Shown: positions 44,290 through 54,561 of the stretch, piece after piece | Numbering within the stretch: the first letter of the stretch is position 1 | Layout: each line of letters starts with the position of its first letter | Assembly (NCBI GenBank): GCA_944472135.2 | Contig: OX235263.1 | Location: forward strand, 33,781,379-33,845,378 | Source of the DNA: Trichobilharzia regenti | Taxonomy: Eukaryota; Platyhelminthes; Trematoda; Strigeidida; Schistosomatidae | Reading direction: 5' to 3' | DNA: 64,000 nt | Notes under the pieces: model-generated | What the model saw: the letters and a program-made list of their open reading frames with translations, nothing else | Database searches by the model: none | Told to the model about the DNA's origin: nothing | Made by a program: the position numbers and the translations under genes

Positions 44290-44950
44290 CGCAGAAAAAC
44301 TGGAAAGGTTGACCATGACACCACTCCCAAAAATCAATTTCTAATACTTTATTGGATTTGCTGATTTTACTGCTTCTTATAACATTTCAACAGAAGAAAA
44401 AAGCGTTGCTAGCTAGTTTTGTGTGTTATGCTTAAACGCTTGTTTCCTGTACTTACTTAAATCAGGTTGCTTTTCTCATCATTCACGAGAAGTAACATGA
44501 AAACTGCTTTTTCTTTTGTATTTCTATCCACCTTACATACATGGAGAATTTCTAAATGAATTTCGAACTGTAACTTTTCTCTATGGATGTTCATGAGAAA
44601 GTTTTGTTATCAAACTAATATCCTGCCTCCTTTTCTTTGACTCTCTGGTATTTATTCAATTATATCGTGTAAAAGAAAATGACTCATATTTATAGAAATA
44701 AAGTTCTTACTATTTTCCGCATTGTTTTCTGCCAATATGGACGCCATTTGCTTTCCCGATTCACACGTAAATGTTTAAATTTGTTATACTAAGTTTTTAA
44801 CAGTAAATAGCACAAAATAATGAATAAAGACAATAGAAATTCACAATACAAAGAAAATACAAAAAAAACGAAAATTGCTATCGCAGCCAAAGTAGTCCTA
44901 AAATATGAATTTCTAAGTTACGAAACTTAGTTTTCAACTATAAAGAAGCA
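44290..44950. other. No recognisable feature (left arm)
   Basis: AT-rich; mirrored at about 45,680-46,340. Nothing recognised. Confidence 0.45.
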
Positions 44951-45031
44951 AAGCAGTTGTAAAGGGTTAGAATTCATCTGATTTAAACTAAATTTTATTA
45001 GATTATTATTTCCTTTAATTCGTAGAGGAAC

Positions 45032-45600
45032 TGACGCGGATATCAAAGCCAGAATCAGAAAAGCAAGACAGGCTGTCAATACTCCAAAGTCGGTGTGGAA
45101 TTAACAGCACTCAACATCAAAAATAAGATCCGGATTTTCATCTCCAATGTGGAATCAGTGCCACTCACCACATGGATCAGAGACTTGGCCAGTGCGTCAT
45201 AAAGAGCATCTCAAACAAATTACAGGCCTTCATTAACAGCTATCTCCGCTCAATACCACTCAAGATCAGATGGCCGGCCAGAAAAGATCAGCAACAGGGT
45301 GGGATCTCTGGCAATGAGTGAACCAACCAAACAGGAAGCAATTGTGAAACAAATAAGCAAGGAGAAATCGAGATGGATTGGCTGGCCATACTCTGAGAAA
45401 ACCTTCAAGTGACATCACTAGACAAGCCATGGCTCGAGTGGAACCCGACTGAATGGGAAGCGGCGAGTTGGTCGTCAGTGGACGGGTGACTTGTTGGAGA
45501 TCATGTGAAGAAGAGATGAAGGCATGTGGGCATGTTTTGGAGCGGGGTAAAAAGTAGGCAGAAAACCGAAGGCAATGGAGACGCGCAGCTGAAGACTTAT
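45032..45600 (+). repeat. Palindrome spacer: RTE LINE 3' fragment
   Basis: Plus-strand RTE C-terminal region and 3' end ('aactgacgcggatatcaaag' to 'cgcagctgaagacttatgtt'). The LINE's own 3' tail forms the innermost part of the right arm. Its inverse forms the innermost part of the left arm, which meets the spacer at a shared GAGGAAC/GGAAC. Confidence 0.92.
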
Positions 45601-47199
45601 GTTCCTCCAGGAATTAAAGGAAATAATAATCTAATAAAATTTAGTTTAAATCAGATGAATTCTAACCCTTTACAACTGCTTTGCTTCTTTATAGTTGAAA
45701 ACTAAGTTTCGTAACTTAGAAATTCATATTTAGGACTACTTTGGCTGCGATAGCAATTTTCGTTTTTTTTGTATTTTCTTTGTATTGTGAATTTCTATTG
45801 TCTTTATTCATTATTTTGTGCTATTTACTGTTAAAAACTTAGTATAACAAATTTAAACATTTACGTGTGAATCGGGAAAGCAAATGGCGTCCATATTGGC
45901 AGAAAACAATGCGGAAAATAGTAAGAACTTTATTTCTATAAATATGAGTCATTTTCTTTTACACGATATAATTGAATAAATACCAGAGAGTCAAAGAAAA
46001 GGAGGCAGGATATTAGTTTGATAACAAAACTTTCTCATGAACATCCATAGAGAAAAGTTACAGTTCGAAATTCATTTAGAAATTCTCCATGTATGTAAGG
46101 TGGATAGAAATACAAAAGAAAAAGCAGTTTTCATGTTACTTCTCGTGAATGATGAGAAAAGCAACCTGATTTAAGTAAGTACAGGAAACAAGCGTTTAAG
46201 CATAACACACAAAACTAGCTAGCAACGCTTTTTTCTTCTGTTGAAATGTTATAAGAAGCAGTAAAATCAGCAAATCCAATAAAGTATTAGAAATTGATTT
46301 TTGGGAGTGGTGTCATGGTCAACCTTTCCAGTTTTTCTGCGCTTTGAACCAAATAGTAAACTGGAAAAGGTTGAAAAGCAGCCTATTACCTCATTTCCGT
46401 CAAGAAACTAACCTCAACCACCAGAAAAGAAGTCCAACGCACTATCCATTGCATCTCAGGGACCTGTATAGCCATTTGGAACCCAAGAGAACAATAAAAA
46501 TCATTAAAACTGGCTTCACGAAGTCCACCAATATTTAAAAGTATTGAAAGTATTTAAATGCCGACGCACACCTGATATCTATGGTCGGCCTGTGAATTTT
46601 ACGCTACCGATATCCACGCTGAAACTTCCACACTTGTACCAAAAATACGGTGCGGAATCAAGCTGTAATCAAAAATCAAAATAAATAAATATATCGGTAA
46701 ATATCATCACTATTAATATTTTAGCTCACTCTCCTCTCTGTACTTCCCGTTCCATGTTTTTCGAAAATTCTTTTATGTAGCAAAATGAAGCATTACTGTT
46801 GCATTGTCTATAATGCATCTACCCAAAATAAATTATGTATATGCTTGTCGGTTTTCTTTGTAGACATAATTTATCACTGATACAATAATCTAATTAAACA
46901 TGAAAATAATAAGGGAAAGAATAAAAGTCATAGATGACACAGTATAAGTTAATACTGAAAAACTTATCACCACTTAGGCGTATAATATATATATATATAT
47001 ATATATTCATCGACTCTTTGTTCTACTTTATTTCTGTAATCTATTACACTTTCTAGGATATGTAAATAACGACAGTTTGTACGACTTTAGAAATGAGATA
47101 CTGCACATAAAATTTCAGGTAATATATACTGATATTACTATTCACAAGGTTATCACTTTCCGTAATGTTGATTCGGTACAAATAACCATCATGTTTAGT

Positions 47200-47440
47200 A
47201 CCGTGTGTCGGTGGCACAGCAGTAGAATGCTCACTAACCACACCACTCATGGTTCCAAGTTCGATTCCCAGCCGACGAGCTCCATATCCTCACTAAGCCA
47301 GTAATAAGACTGGTAAATCAGGAAGTTTGGGCATGAGGCTTGTAACCCCACCTCGTAAAAGTAAACGTCAGTGCTACCGAAACTTCAAGCCTCTATCGTG
47401 AGCCCTATGTTCCACTGAAAATGCACAGGAATAAAATAAA
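47200..47440 (+). mobile_element. SINE-2 copy (right arm)
   Basis: Forward orientation: TGGCACAGCAG (A-box), GTTCGATTCCC (B-box), 'gaggcttgtaaccccacctc', 'taccgaaacttcaagcctc', and tail 'gccctatgttccactgaaaa' with aataaaataaa. Confidence 0.85.
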
Positions 47441-47468
47441 TTTACCATAGTTTGGTTATTACGGGTTA

Positions 47469-47986
47469 GTTATGTTTCTACGAGTTGATCATGGATAGAT
47501 ATCAGTTAGAGAGCCATTGAAAACCAGGGAGTACTGGACAGCTGCTGTTTCATCCTAGTTTGGGAATCGTCGACAGCACGCACCTACCACAGAGGGTTCG
47601 AACCCAGGACCTTCCGGTTACAAGGCCACCGAGCTCGTATACCATTCAGCCACTGAGAACCGATCCAATGGCTCATGAATTCTAACTTCTACCAATTTGT
47701 TATTTAGCTCCCCCCAGCCATTATCGTTGGTGGGACATCCATCTACACTCGTGACATCTAAGTGGACCTCACTGGTCAAGACTTCTCACTAGAACTCTAG
47801 GAAACTCCATCCTGCAGCAAGTGGCTGAATTGCCTACGAGCTTTCCTTGTAACCGGAAGTTCCTGGGTTCGAATCCCAGTGGGTGCATATTGCCGATGAT
47901 TCACAAACTAGGATGAAGCAGCAGCTGTCCAGTACTCCGTGGTTTTCAATGGTTCTCTAACTGATATCAATCCGTGATCAACTCGT
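47469..47986. mobile_element. SINE-1 head-to-head pair (right arm)
   Basis: Mirror of 42,648-43,165. Because the pair is itself inverted, both arms of the palindrome carry the same minus-then-plus order. Confidence 0.85.
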
Positions 47987-48034
47987 AAAAAATAAATTTA
48001 GAAAAATAAATATTTCAGTATCGTGGTCTAACTG

Positions 48035-48655
48035 TATGCAATAAAATTTTCATCTCGATTTTCTGTATGCGTGTAAGAGAAAGGTTGTTTACAAAATCCC
48101 TCCTGATCGGTCCAGTCACGCTATTTGTACATTTTGGATGTTACAACTGACTCTGCAATCTGTATCCTATTTTCTTCTAAAGTGTTCATTACTCTTCTGA
48201 CATTTGCATATCACCTGGTGACTTAATCCTCATTATTTGTATTCTAGCCTCTTTAGTTTTTAATTTTAATGCTTTTCTTTGTGGTTGTGTTATGATATCG
48301 GTGATGTGCTGTTTCACGATTCGACTTTGTCTGAGTGAATAAAAGTGATCCTGATCCTGAAGTGCACACCGGAGGCGTCTGATGTATGATTCGTGTGGAT
48401 AGAGTATTTGATATCACCACTGTTTTGAAGTACTTTTGTATTTTTGATATTAACTTTGTTGAATACATTCACAGATCTGTCGAAGAATATTCGTCTTTTT
48501 TGTGTCTTTGGACCATTTCGGGACTGTGTGTGTCTCAAGAAAATTTTTTCAGTTATATAATGGGAAACAAAGATCGGTCTGCTGCTGTCAGACTGTAATG
48601 AGTCAGTTTTGGGCAAAAGTATGGCCTCTGTAGGTGTTTTGAAGTCACCCACTAA
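48035..48655 (-). repeat. Unclassified repeat X, copy C' (right arm)
   Basis: Inverse of 41,980-42,600. Confidence 0.6.
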
Positions 48656-49009
48656 AAATAGAGTTTTCAGTTGCTGAAATATTAATTAACTCCTTTTGCT
48701 AATATAATTCATTGGAGAAAGGCAGAACTAATTGAAAAATACTTTCATTACTTCATCACAAAATATTCAAGTTCATTTATGATAAAAGGAAAACTAATAA
48801 ATCAGTGACCTGAAAACGTTTACTGATATTTTTGCCATATTAAATAATTCAGCTCATAAGCTGATACATCAAGCAATAATGTCTGTTAAATAAAGCATAG
48901 GATGATTGTTTATCATCCCTGTTTTGATCAATCATAAATGATCACGACCTTCTCGTTTATCGAATTTATGACAAGTAAGTAACAATCTAACAGATTCAGT
49001 TACAATTTC

Positions 49010-49169
49010 TCTGTGTATCGGTGGCACAGCGGTTAGGACACTCGGGTTTCGATCCCAGGCCGACGCACACCCGATATCAATGGTCAGCCTGCAAAGTTTG
49101 GGCTACCGATATCACATGCTGAAAATTCCATACTTGTATAGAAAACTACCGTGTGGAGTCAAGCAATAA
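49010..49169 (+). mobile_element. SINE-3 copy (right arm)
   Basis: Forward orientation with TGGCACAGCGG A-box and shortened B-box region; mirror of 41,466-41,625. Confidence 0.8.
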
Positions 49170-49561
49170 TAAAATAAAATAGATAAATAAATAGTCCGAG
49201 GTTTCAATAAATGTTTAGCAGAAGTTAACTTATCCATAAAACTGATACCCTATTTAGTTCTATCCTATGAAAACCCGTTAGATCAGACTGCCAAGGCGTC
49301 CCTAAATTATACCGAACAGTGATTTTATTTTTGATTAGTGACTCTCCAGAGACTGACGTTATTTACTGCGAAAACTGTTGTCAAACTAATAAGCCACCAT
49401 AGTCGATGAAGTCGAACTGTGGCACAGGTGATCATATTTGATGCTGTTATGATTCTTGAGTTTACATTCACAATTAAATTTGAAGTCACATTTCGATTTT
49501 CAAAAGAGTGGGCTTCCTGAACAAAGAATATTCTTTCGATAAAGAAGGGGAAGACGAAACT

Positions 49562-49610
49562 TGCAGTATAAAACGATATCATTCTATTTCACAGACTCTC
49601 ATCAGCTGCA
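49562..49610 (-). ncRNA. PLE-1 hammerhead ribozyme (right arm)
   Basis: Same fold as 41,025-41,073. Stem-II loop GAGTCTGT instead of GAACCTGT and one helix III base changed to a G-U pair. Core boxes intact. Confidence 0.72.
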
Positions 49611-49942
49611 GACTACCTGAAATTGCAATGGTTATTTAGATGATAATAACATACTTTGATGTTTGAGTGGTGGTGGAGAAGAGATAATATAAAATTGACG
49701 CATCTAAATGAAAGCATTACAATGTTTTTAGTTCAAGTTTTCATCATCAATTTATACGCTTTTAAAGTTGAAAAGAGGGGGCGGGGCAAGACAGAAAACA
49801 GAAAAAATTGATTAACAGAATAGTGTAAGCTTGTAGGTTCGCATAGCAACTCAAGAAACAAAAGCGGTTACAGTTTATGAGATTAAGATTTGTTCAGTGA
49901 GTTGAGATCACTGAATTAGATGACTAATCAAATCAAATTCTG

Positions 49943-50389
49943 TTACCAAGGGAGTGAGAGGTTATTCACACTCTCTTTCTGTATGCATAAGTCTGGTTTA
50001 AGTCGTTTGATTGCGATTGCTTCGGCAGATCGTAGTAAATTTGCTGTCCTTTGTCTATTTAATATTTTGAAGGACTTAGAAATCTCTACGAGATGTCCGG
50101 TATCAATAATGTGTCTGGTAATTGCACTCTGGGAATATCTGCTTCCTTTCAGGCACAGGTTTTTGGGAATGTGTTCAGAAAACCGGATAGAAGCCCTTCT
50201 TTCTGTCCTTCCAATGTACTTGCTCCAGCTAGTGCATGTGAATTCATAAACGCAGTTGGAGGTGACATCAGCAGGGTATTTATCCAGTTTTGAGTGGATT
50301 AAAGAAGGAGTGGTGCTGTATACTGTTATGAGGTTTGCTGCCGGGAAGCTTCTATTTATTGCAACTTTCAATCTTTTGTGACACTGCAT
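49943..50389 (-). CDS. PLE-1 GIY-YIG endonuclease domain, open frame (right arm)
   Basis: Near-identical twin of the 40,245-40,691 stretch with one residue change (ESVNNLSLPW for ESVINLSLPW). The nuclease core SWSKYIGRTERR and the downstream conserved IRFSEH are intact. As part of a truncated PLE it is not expected to be expressed as a complete enzyme. Confidence 0.85.
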   Translation of the reverse strand: MQCHKRLKVAINRSFPAANLITVYSTTPSLIHSKLDKYPADVTSNCVYEFTCTSWSKYIGRTERRASIRFSEHIPKNLCLKGSRYSQSAITRHIIDTGHLVEISKSFKILNRQRTANLLRSAEAIAIKRLKPDLCIQKESVNNLSLPW

Positions 50390-51029
50390 CTCCTTTGAAT
50401 GGTAGACAAATAAACACTTTTTCCTTTCTACATTTGGATGCTTTTCTTTCTCATCTTTTTCTCTGCTGTACTTCTGTATAAATCCCTTAGGGTATCCATT
50501 TTCCCTTAGGCATTTCTCGACGAAAACTTATTCTTCTTCGACCCTGTTTGATGAACATAGCTTCCTGGCTCTGTCATACAAAGTCCTCACTAATCCAGGT
50601 TTATAGCTTATGGGACAAAAGCTGTTATAGTCAAGATATTGTCCAGTCCAGGTTTCTTTTCTATAGATGAACTTTTGACCATGCCTTCATTTGTTCGTTT
50701 TACATTTAGATTCAGGAAATTCAACTCATTGTTATGTTCATATTCCATGGTGAATTTGATATTTGGATGTATCTCACTTAGGCGATCATATAGTGCCGAT
50801 GCGTGATCTATATCCTTGCAAACAACAAATGTGTCATCAACATATCGGCGATAGTAGGTCGTTCCATTGATAGCAGAACTTAGTTGTGTCTGATGAAGGT
50901 AGTCCAAACGAAAGAATATTCTTTTCAAAAACTTCTTCAACAAGTCCTATGGTTATACGTCTACAGTAATTTAAGAATTATCGTTATTAACAGCAAAAAT
51001 GTTATAATTAATATTATTATTATATCCTT

Positions 51030-51741
51030 AAATTCTTAGAGGAACATTGGGCTTCAGCTGCGCACCTCCATTACCTTCGGTTTTCTGCCTACTTTTTTAC
51101 CCCGCTCCAACACATGCCCACATGCCTTCATGTCTTCTTCACATGATCTCCACCAAGTCACCCGTCCACTGACGACCATTTCGCCGCCTGTTGGAGCTGT
51201 TTTAGCTTTTGTTGGTTGGTTATTTTCATAACCTCCGTCTTGTCTATGTTCACTTAGAGTTCTGTCTTTTCGGCTTCTTCGACCAGATTGTCGATTTTCG
51301 TTTGTAAGTCTTCGATTTTGTGTGACATCAAACATAAGTCATCCACACGCGAAATCCAAGTCTTCTAGGTTCCTCACGTCGGTCCAGGATATCTCTGTCT
51401 ACCCGTTCACTACTTTCTGATACATAATTCATTCCACCACAATTAGGAATATCATTGGTGATGGTAGGCACCCTTGTCTGACTCCTGTGTATATTCCAAA
51501 CGCCTCCTTGAGTTTTCCGTTGTGGATGACTTGACGTGTGCCGTTGTCGTATTGTTCGATGATAGATGGAGTATATATGGGGGGAGAAGTAAACTACTTG
51601 TAATGCTAGATTAAAAAATCCAGCAAACATATTAGCAAGAATCATCGCTGAAATCCACTTGTTATCTAGAAGAGCTTTAATCTCTGCTAATATTAATGGA
51701 ATAGTAAATTGTGCACACAGAGCTTTTGAGAACTTTAGCAA
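51030..51741 (-). pseudogene. RTE LINE RT to 3' end, diverged
   Basis: Minus strand: HNGKLKEAFGIYTGVRQGC (motif B region near 51,480-51,530, in shifting frames), NLEDLDF (motif C; Asp pair lost to a shift near 51,345), then TLSEHRQDGGYENNQ (shifted from an HRQDGG/KTEV-type segment), and the 3' end inverse at 51,030-51,060. Its last 150 bp belong to the palindrome arm. Upstream it diverges from the left flank, so the two flanks are different RTE copies. Confidence 0.82.
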
Positions 51742-52615
51742 ATGAATTACGATTAACGTTTAATCCTCGGATGATTGTATGACAAGGTGTGACTAAACTT
51801 AATGTTACGAATGAAAACAGTTTTCCAGAAATAGAGTAGTTTTCTGTTATAGCGCTTTTTCAACTTCATGGTTAAGCGTGATCACAGGACTTTGTGCTGT
51901 TTGTAAGAAAGAAATAGTTTTGTGTTATGAGAACCGTGATTTCTCATAGTCAAGTTTATGTTTTTCTGACTAACTGCCAATTAGCCTTAAATATTAAGAC
52001 TGTTATGAGCAAAACTGTTAATCTGACTGTTAGTCTTTAGACGATACATACGTAGTAAATGACAGTTCTTCCTGCTACTAAGTCAATCTCATGGGTTCAC
52101 CCATCAGTAAAGTGTTTTTGGTATTGAACTTAAACAGACTTCAGATGTGTCAAGACAGGTTTCCTGAGAAAAGGCAGACAGTTTGTTGAGGCATATCAAC
52201 ATGTACTAAAATAAACTGAAGGGCTTCTGCCTATCGGTTTCTCCTAACATTGACAAAATTGTACCCATATTCCTAATGTAATCATTTCGACCTTATTTCT
52301 GTTAAATACTACCATTTTTTAACTACTTCGATATAAGAATAGTGTTTGGGTGCTGTGCTAGAGTATAATGCCACTTTACAGTTATCTTTTTTTGTAAAAA
52401 CGGTAATACATTACTACTATTTTTCAAGGATGATGTTTCAAGCACAGTTTGTGCTTCGTAATCACATCAAGGAGATATGATATTGAACATGAATAATAAA
52501 TTATGCTCAAAGAGTCATTAGTGGGTAACAATGTATTACTCTATGATGAAATTTTAACTACTTCTGCTAGACCCTAAAATATACTTTTTCGAGCTGTTAT
52601 TTTACCGAAAATCCC
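51742..52615. other. No recognisable feature
   Basis: AT-rich; nothing recognised. Confidence 0.4.
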
Positions 52616-52619
52616 ATCA

Positions 52620-53035
52620 AGTGTAAGAATTTACAGCATTTGTCAACACAACGTGTTAGGCGTACTTCTAGACAGCTTGGCCAACGTGTTACTGGACATC
52701 TCATATCGTGGTTTGGCAAAAGACAGGCAAAAACAATCCGTAGCTCAACTTGGTCACATTTGGTTGATAGTGGTCATGTAGTGGAGAAAACGAGAGCTTT
52801 TAATTTAATTCATCGTATCCCACCGAATCTTCCTAATAGACTTCGTATTCGCCTACTGCACACTGCTGAGGCGATAGGCATTCGAATTATTAAACCTAAA
52901 CTATGCATTCAAAAGAAGTTCGTACAGTCATTATGCCTCCCTTGGCCTATTAAGGCATAACCAACTGGTGACTTCTACACCCCCGTTACTTATATTTTTA
53001 ACTCCTCTCTTATCATTCCTTATGCATATCACATC
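52620..53035 (+). pseudogene. PLE-3 GIY-YIG endonuclease C-terminus, cut by the LTR element
   Basis: Encodes VRRTSRQLGQRVTGHLISWF, SSTWSHLVDSGHVVEKTRAF, NLIHRIPPNLPNRLRIRLL, AEAIGIRIIKPKLCIQKKF and LCLPW before stopping at about 52,960. Homologous to the minus-strand copy at 6.0-6.8 kb. The YIG core is just missing at the 5' end. The LTR retrotransposon sits 75 bp after its stop. Confidence 0.85.
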
Positions 53036-53515
53036 TGTTGAGTACGTAACAATGTGATTGTACACTTTTTAGGTACTTGTATAAATTCGAGATATTGTAC
53101 ATAATTTTTGTTTAAATCGCTTCTTGTTGAAATATACATAATTTCCGTGTACGATTGAAAAATACACTCTGCTGTTGGAGACTTCGTCTTCTCCCTGGTC
53201 ACCTCTACTTACTTGCTCCACTCACACCGTGTTGTAACTTTGGATTTATTGTAGGAGCCTACTACTTTCATCCGAAGACATTTCTACAACCGGAACACAG
53301 CAGCTACAGCAGACGCAGTCCAAACAGTTAACGTGCCTGTGGATTATATAATTAATTTGTAGCCGAGGACTTACACTTTATAACCAAGTAATCCTTTTTG
53401 TTGCTATAACTCGTCACTGTATTTTTGGTAATATATTGTGATTTAACACTCCACTGACTTGGATTATTACTTTTATACTTGGAATGTTAGTGAACTCTAA
53501 TATTAGTCCCCTACA
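53036..53515 (+). repeat. 5' LTR
   Basis: 480 bp from TGTTGAG to CCCTACA. It differs from the 3' LTR by one base that I can see (53,152-53,153 region, cgattg versus caattg), implying recent insertion. Confidence 0.95.
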
Positions 53516-53522
53516 AATTAAT

Positions 53523-53540
53523 TGGTGAGCCCGATAAGAA
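53523..53540 (+). promoter_or_regulatory. Candidate primer-binding site
   Basis: TGGTGAGCCCGATAAG starts 7 bp after the LTR. CsRn1-clade elements use tRNA-Trp, whose 3'-end complement begins TGGTGACCCCGA; the match here is close but imperfect. Confidence 0.6.
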
Positions 53541-53653
53541 CACGGATTATTTTGGCATATTTATATTCTTATTTTTGCTATTTTTATATTCATTGTGATT
53601 TTGTGTGTGGTTTATATTTGTATCCTAATTTGCACCAATAACCTCATATTATA

Positions 53654-54541
53654 ATGTCATCACCTCAGTCCGGTACATCAAACGAGCAGACAACTAATAG
53701 CGAGACAAATGCCACAATAAATGCCATCACTGATTTTCGTTTACCCCAATACGGTTTCGCAGAACCAAGGATTTGGTTTGCGGTAATTGAACCGTTGCTA
53801 GAAGCACGGGGCATTAAGTCCCAAATAGCCAAATATGGTATGGTGCTGGCAGAACTCCCTCCGTCAGTATTGACAGAAATCAGCGATTTCATCGAAGATC
53901 CTCCGACGGAACATCAATTTGATAAACTTAAAGCCCTCCTCATACAACGTACCAGTTTGTCGGATGAGAAAAGAATCCAACAATTGCTCACAGGCTGTGA
54001 ACTAGGCCCACGTAAACCATCCCAGCTGCTCAGGCACATGCGCCAGTTAATCGGACATCATAAAGTAGACGAGGTAGTGCTGAAACAGATGTGGTTGCAA
54101 CGTTTACCTAGAAATGTCCAGCAAATTTTAATCATCTCAGGAAAGTCGTATGACTTAGACCAACTAAGTGACATGGCAGATAGTATTTTGGATGTTTTAT
54201 CCGATAACACCATAAGTCACGTAGCATCTGATAGTGCCACACCGTGTCATTCCACACCCACGGCAGACACACCGATACTCGCCGCCATTGCAGACTTAGC
54301 GGCAAGGATTGACAATTTGGAAACTAATAAGTCTGATCGACAAGTCCGGAGACGGACTTCACAAAGAAGGTCACCATCACGACGACGATCCTTCTCACGA
54401 CAGCGTTCTTACACGTCTTCTCGGGATAGCAATATATGCTGGTATCACTGGAAGTTTGGACGTCATGCCCTGAAATGTGTAAAACCGTGCAGCTTTAGCG
54501 AAGCCAACCAGGCTCAGGGAAACGCCTCAGCCAGACAGTGA
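53654..54541 (+). CDS. Gag polyprotein of the LTR retrotransposon
   Basis: 295 residues. The N-terminal capsid-like region begins [20 protein letters not shown], a pattern common to CsRn1 Gag. The middle is [20 protein letters not shown] and [14 protein letters not shown] basic Arg/Ser-rich stretch (about 228-258) precedes a zinc knuckle Cx2Hx9Cx3C at residues 262-279 (CWYH...C...C), the CHCC signature of this clade. It should assemble virus-like particles in the cytoplasm and bind the RNA. The start ATG at 53,654 is the first in frame, 138 bp after the LTR. The stop TGA (54,539-54,541) overlaps the first pol ATG by one base, and a -1 frameshift signal precedes it. Confidence 0.93.
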   Translation: MSSPQSGTSNEQTTNSETNATINAITDFRLPQYGFAEPRIWFAVIEPLLEARGIKSQIAKYGMVLAELPPSVLTEISDFIEDPPTEHQFDKLKALLIQRTSLSDEKRIQQLLTGCELGPRKPSQLLRHMRQLIGHHKVDEVVLKQMWLQRLPRNVQQILIISGKSYDLDQLSDMADSILDVLSDNTISHVASDSATPCHSTPTADTPILAAIADLAARIDNLETNKSDRQVRRRTSQRRSPSRRRSFSRQRSYTSSRDSNICWYHWKFGRHALKCVKPCSFSEANQAQGNASARQ

Positions 54542-54561
54542 TGGCGACAGCTGTTACTGGC
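54517..54561 (+). promoter_or_regulatory. Programmed -1 ribosomal frameshift signal, gag to pol
   Basis: Slippery heptamer G GGA AAC at 54,517-54,523 in correct phase (gag codons cag gga aac). It is followed by a 6-nt spacer and a stem: GCCAGACAG (54,530-54,538) pairs with CTGT (54,551-54,554) plus CTGGC (54,557-54,561) around a TA bulge and a 12-nt loop. A -1 shift enters the pol frame, which is open from 54,499. The gag stop lies in the loop. Confidence 0.88.

Larger units (their letters stand above)
39455..45031 (+). repeat. Left arm of a 5.58-kb palindrome
   Basis: The inverse of 45,601-51,180; the sum of paired positions is 90,632-90,635 throughout, so there are almost no indels. It includes an RTE 3' end, a PLE-1, SINE-3, repeat X, a SINE-1 pair, SINE-2 and an (AT)n tract. 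By eye the arms differ at only a dozen or so sites, for example 40,137 (one-base indel), 40,67x and 41,04x. Confidence 0.95.
49525..50975 (-). mobile_element. PLE-1 element (right arm copy)
   Basis: Mirror of 39,660-41,110, better preserved in the linker: the inverse of 50,489-50,510 keeps the NGYPKGFI-type motif that the left copy lost. RT YVDD lies near 50,833-50,844. Confidence 0.88.
45601..51180 (-). repeat. Right arm of the 5.58-kb palindrome
   Basis: Inverse copy of 39,455-45,031. It holds mirror copies of an RTE tail (46,431-46,503), SINE-3 (46,561-46,676), SINE-2 (47,200-47,440), a SINE-1 pair (47,469-47,986), repeat X (48,035-48,655), SINE-3 (49,010-49,169) and PLE-1 (49,525-50,975). 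Confidence 0.95.

Noticed and set aside
47200..47285. Second possible tRNA gene (TGGCACAGCAG and GTTCGATTC boxes)
   Set aside because: The same head occurs with an identical downstream body in many SINE-2 copies; no tRNA acceptor stem is seen.
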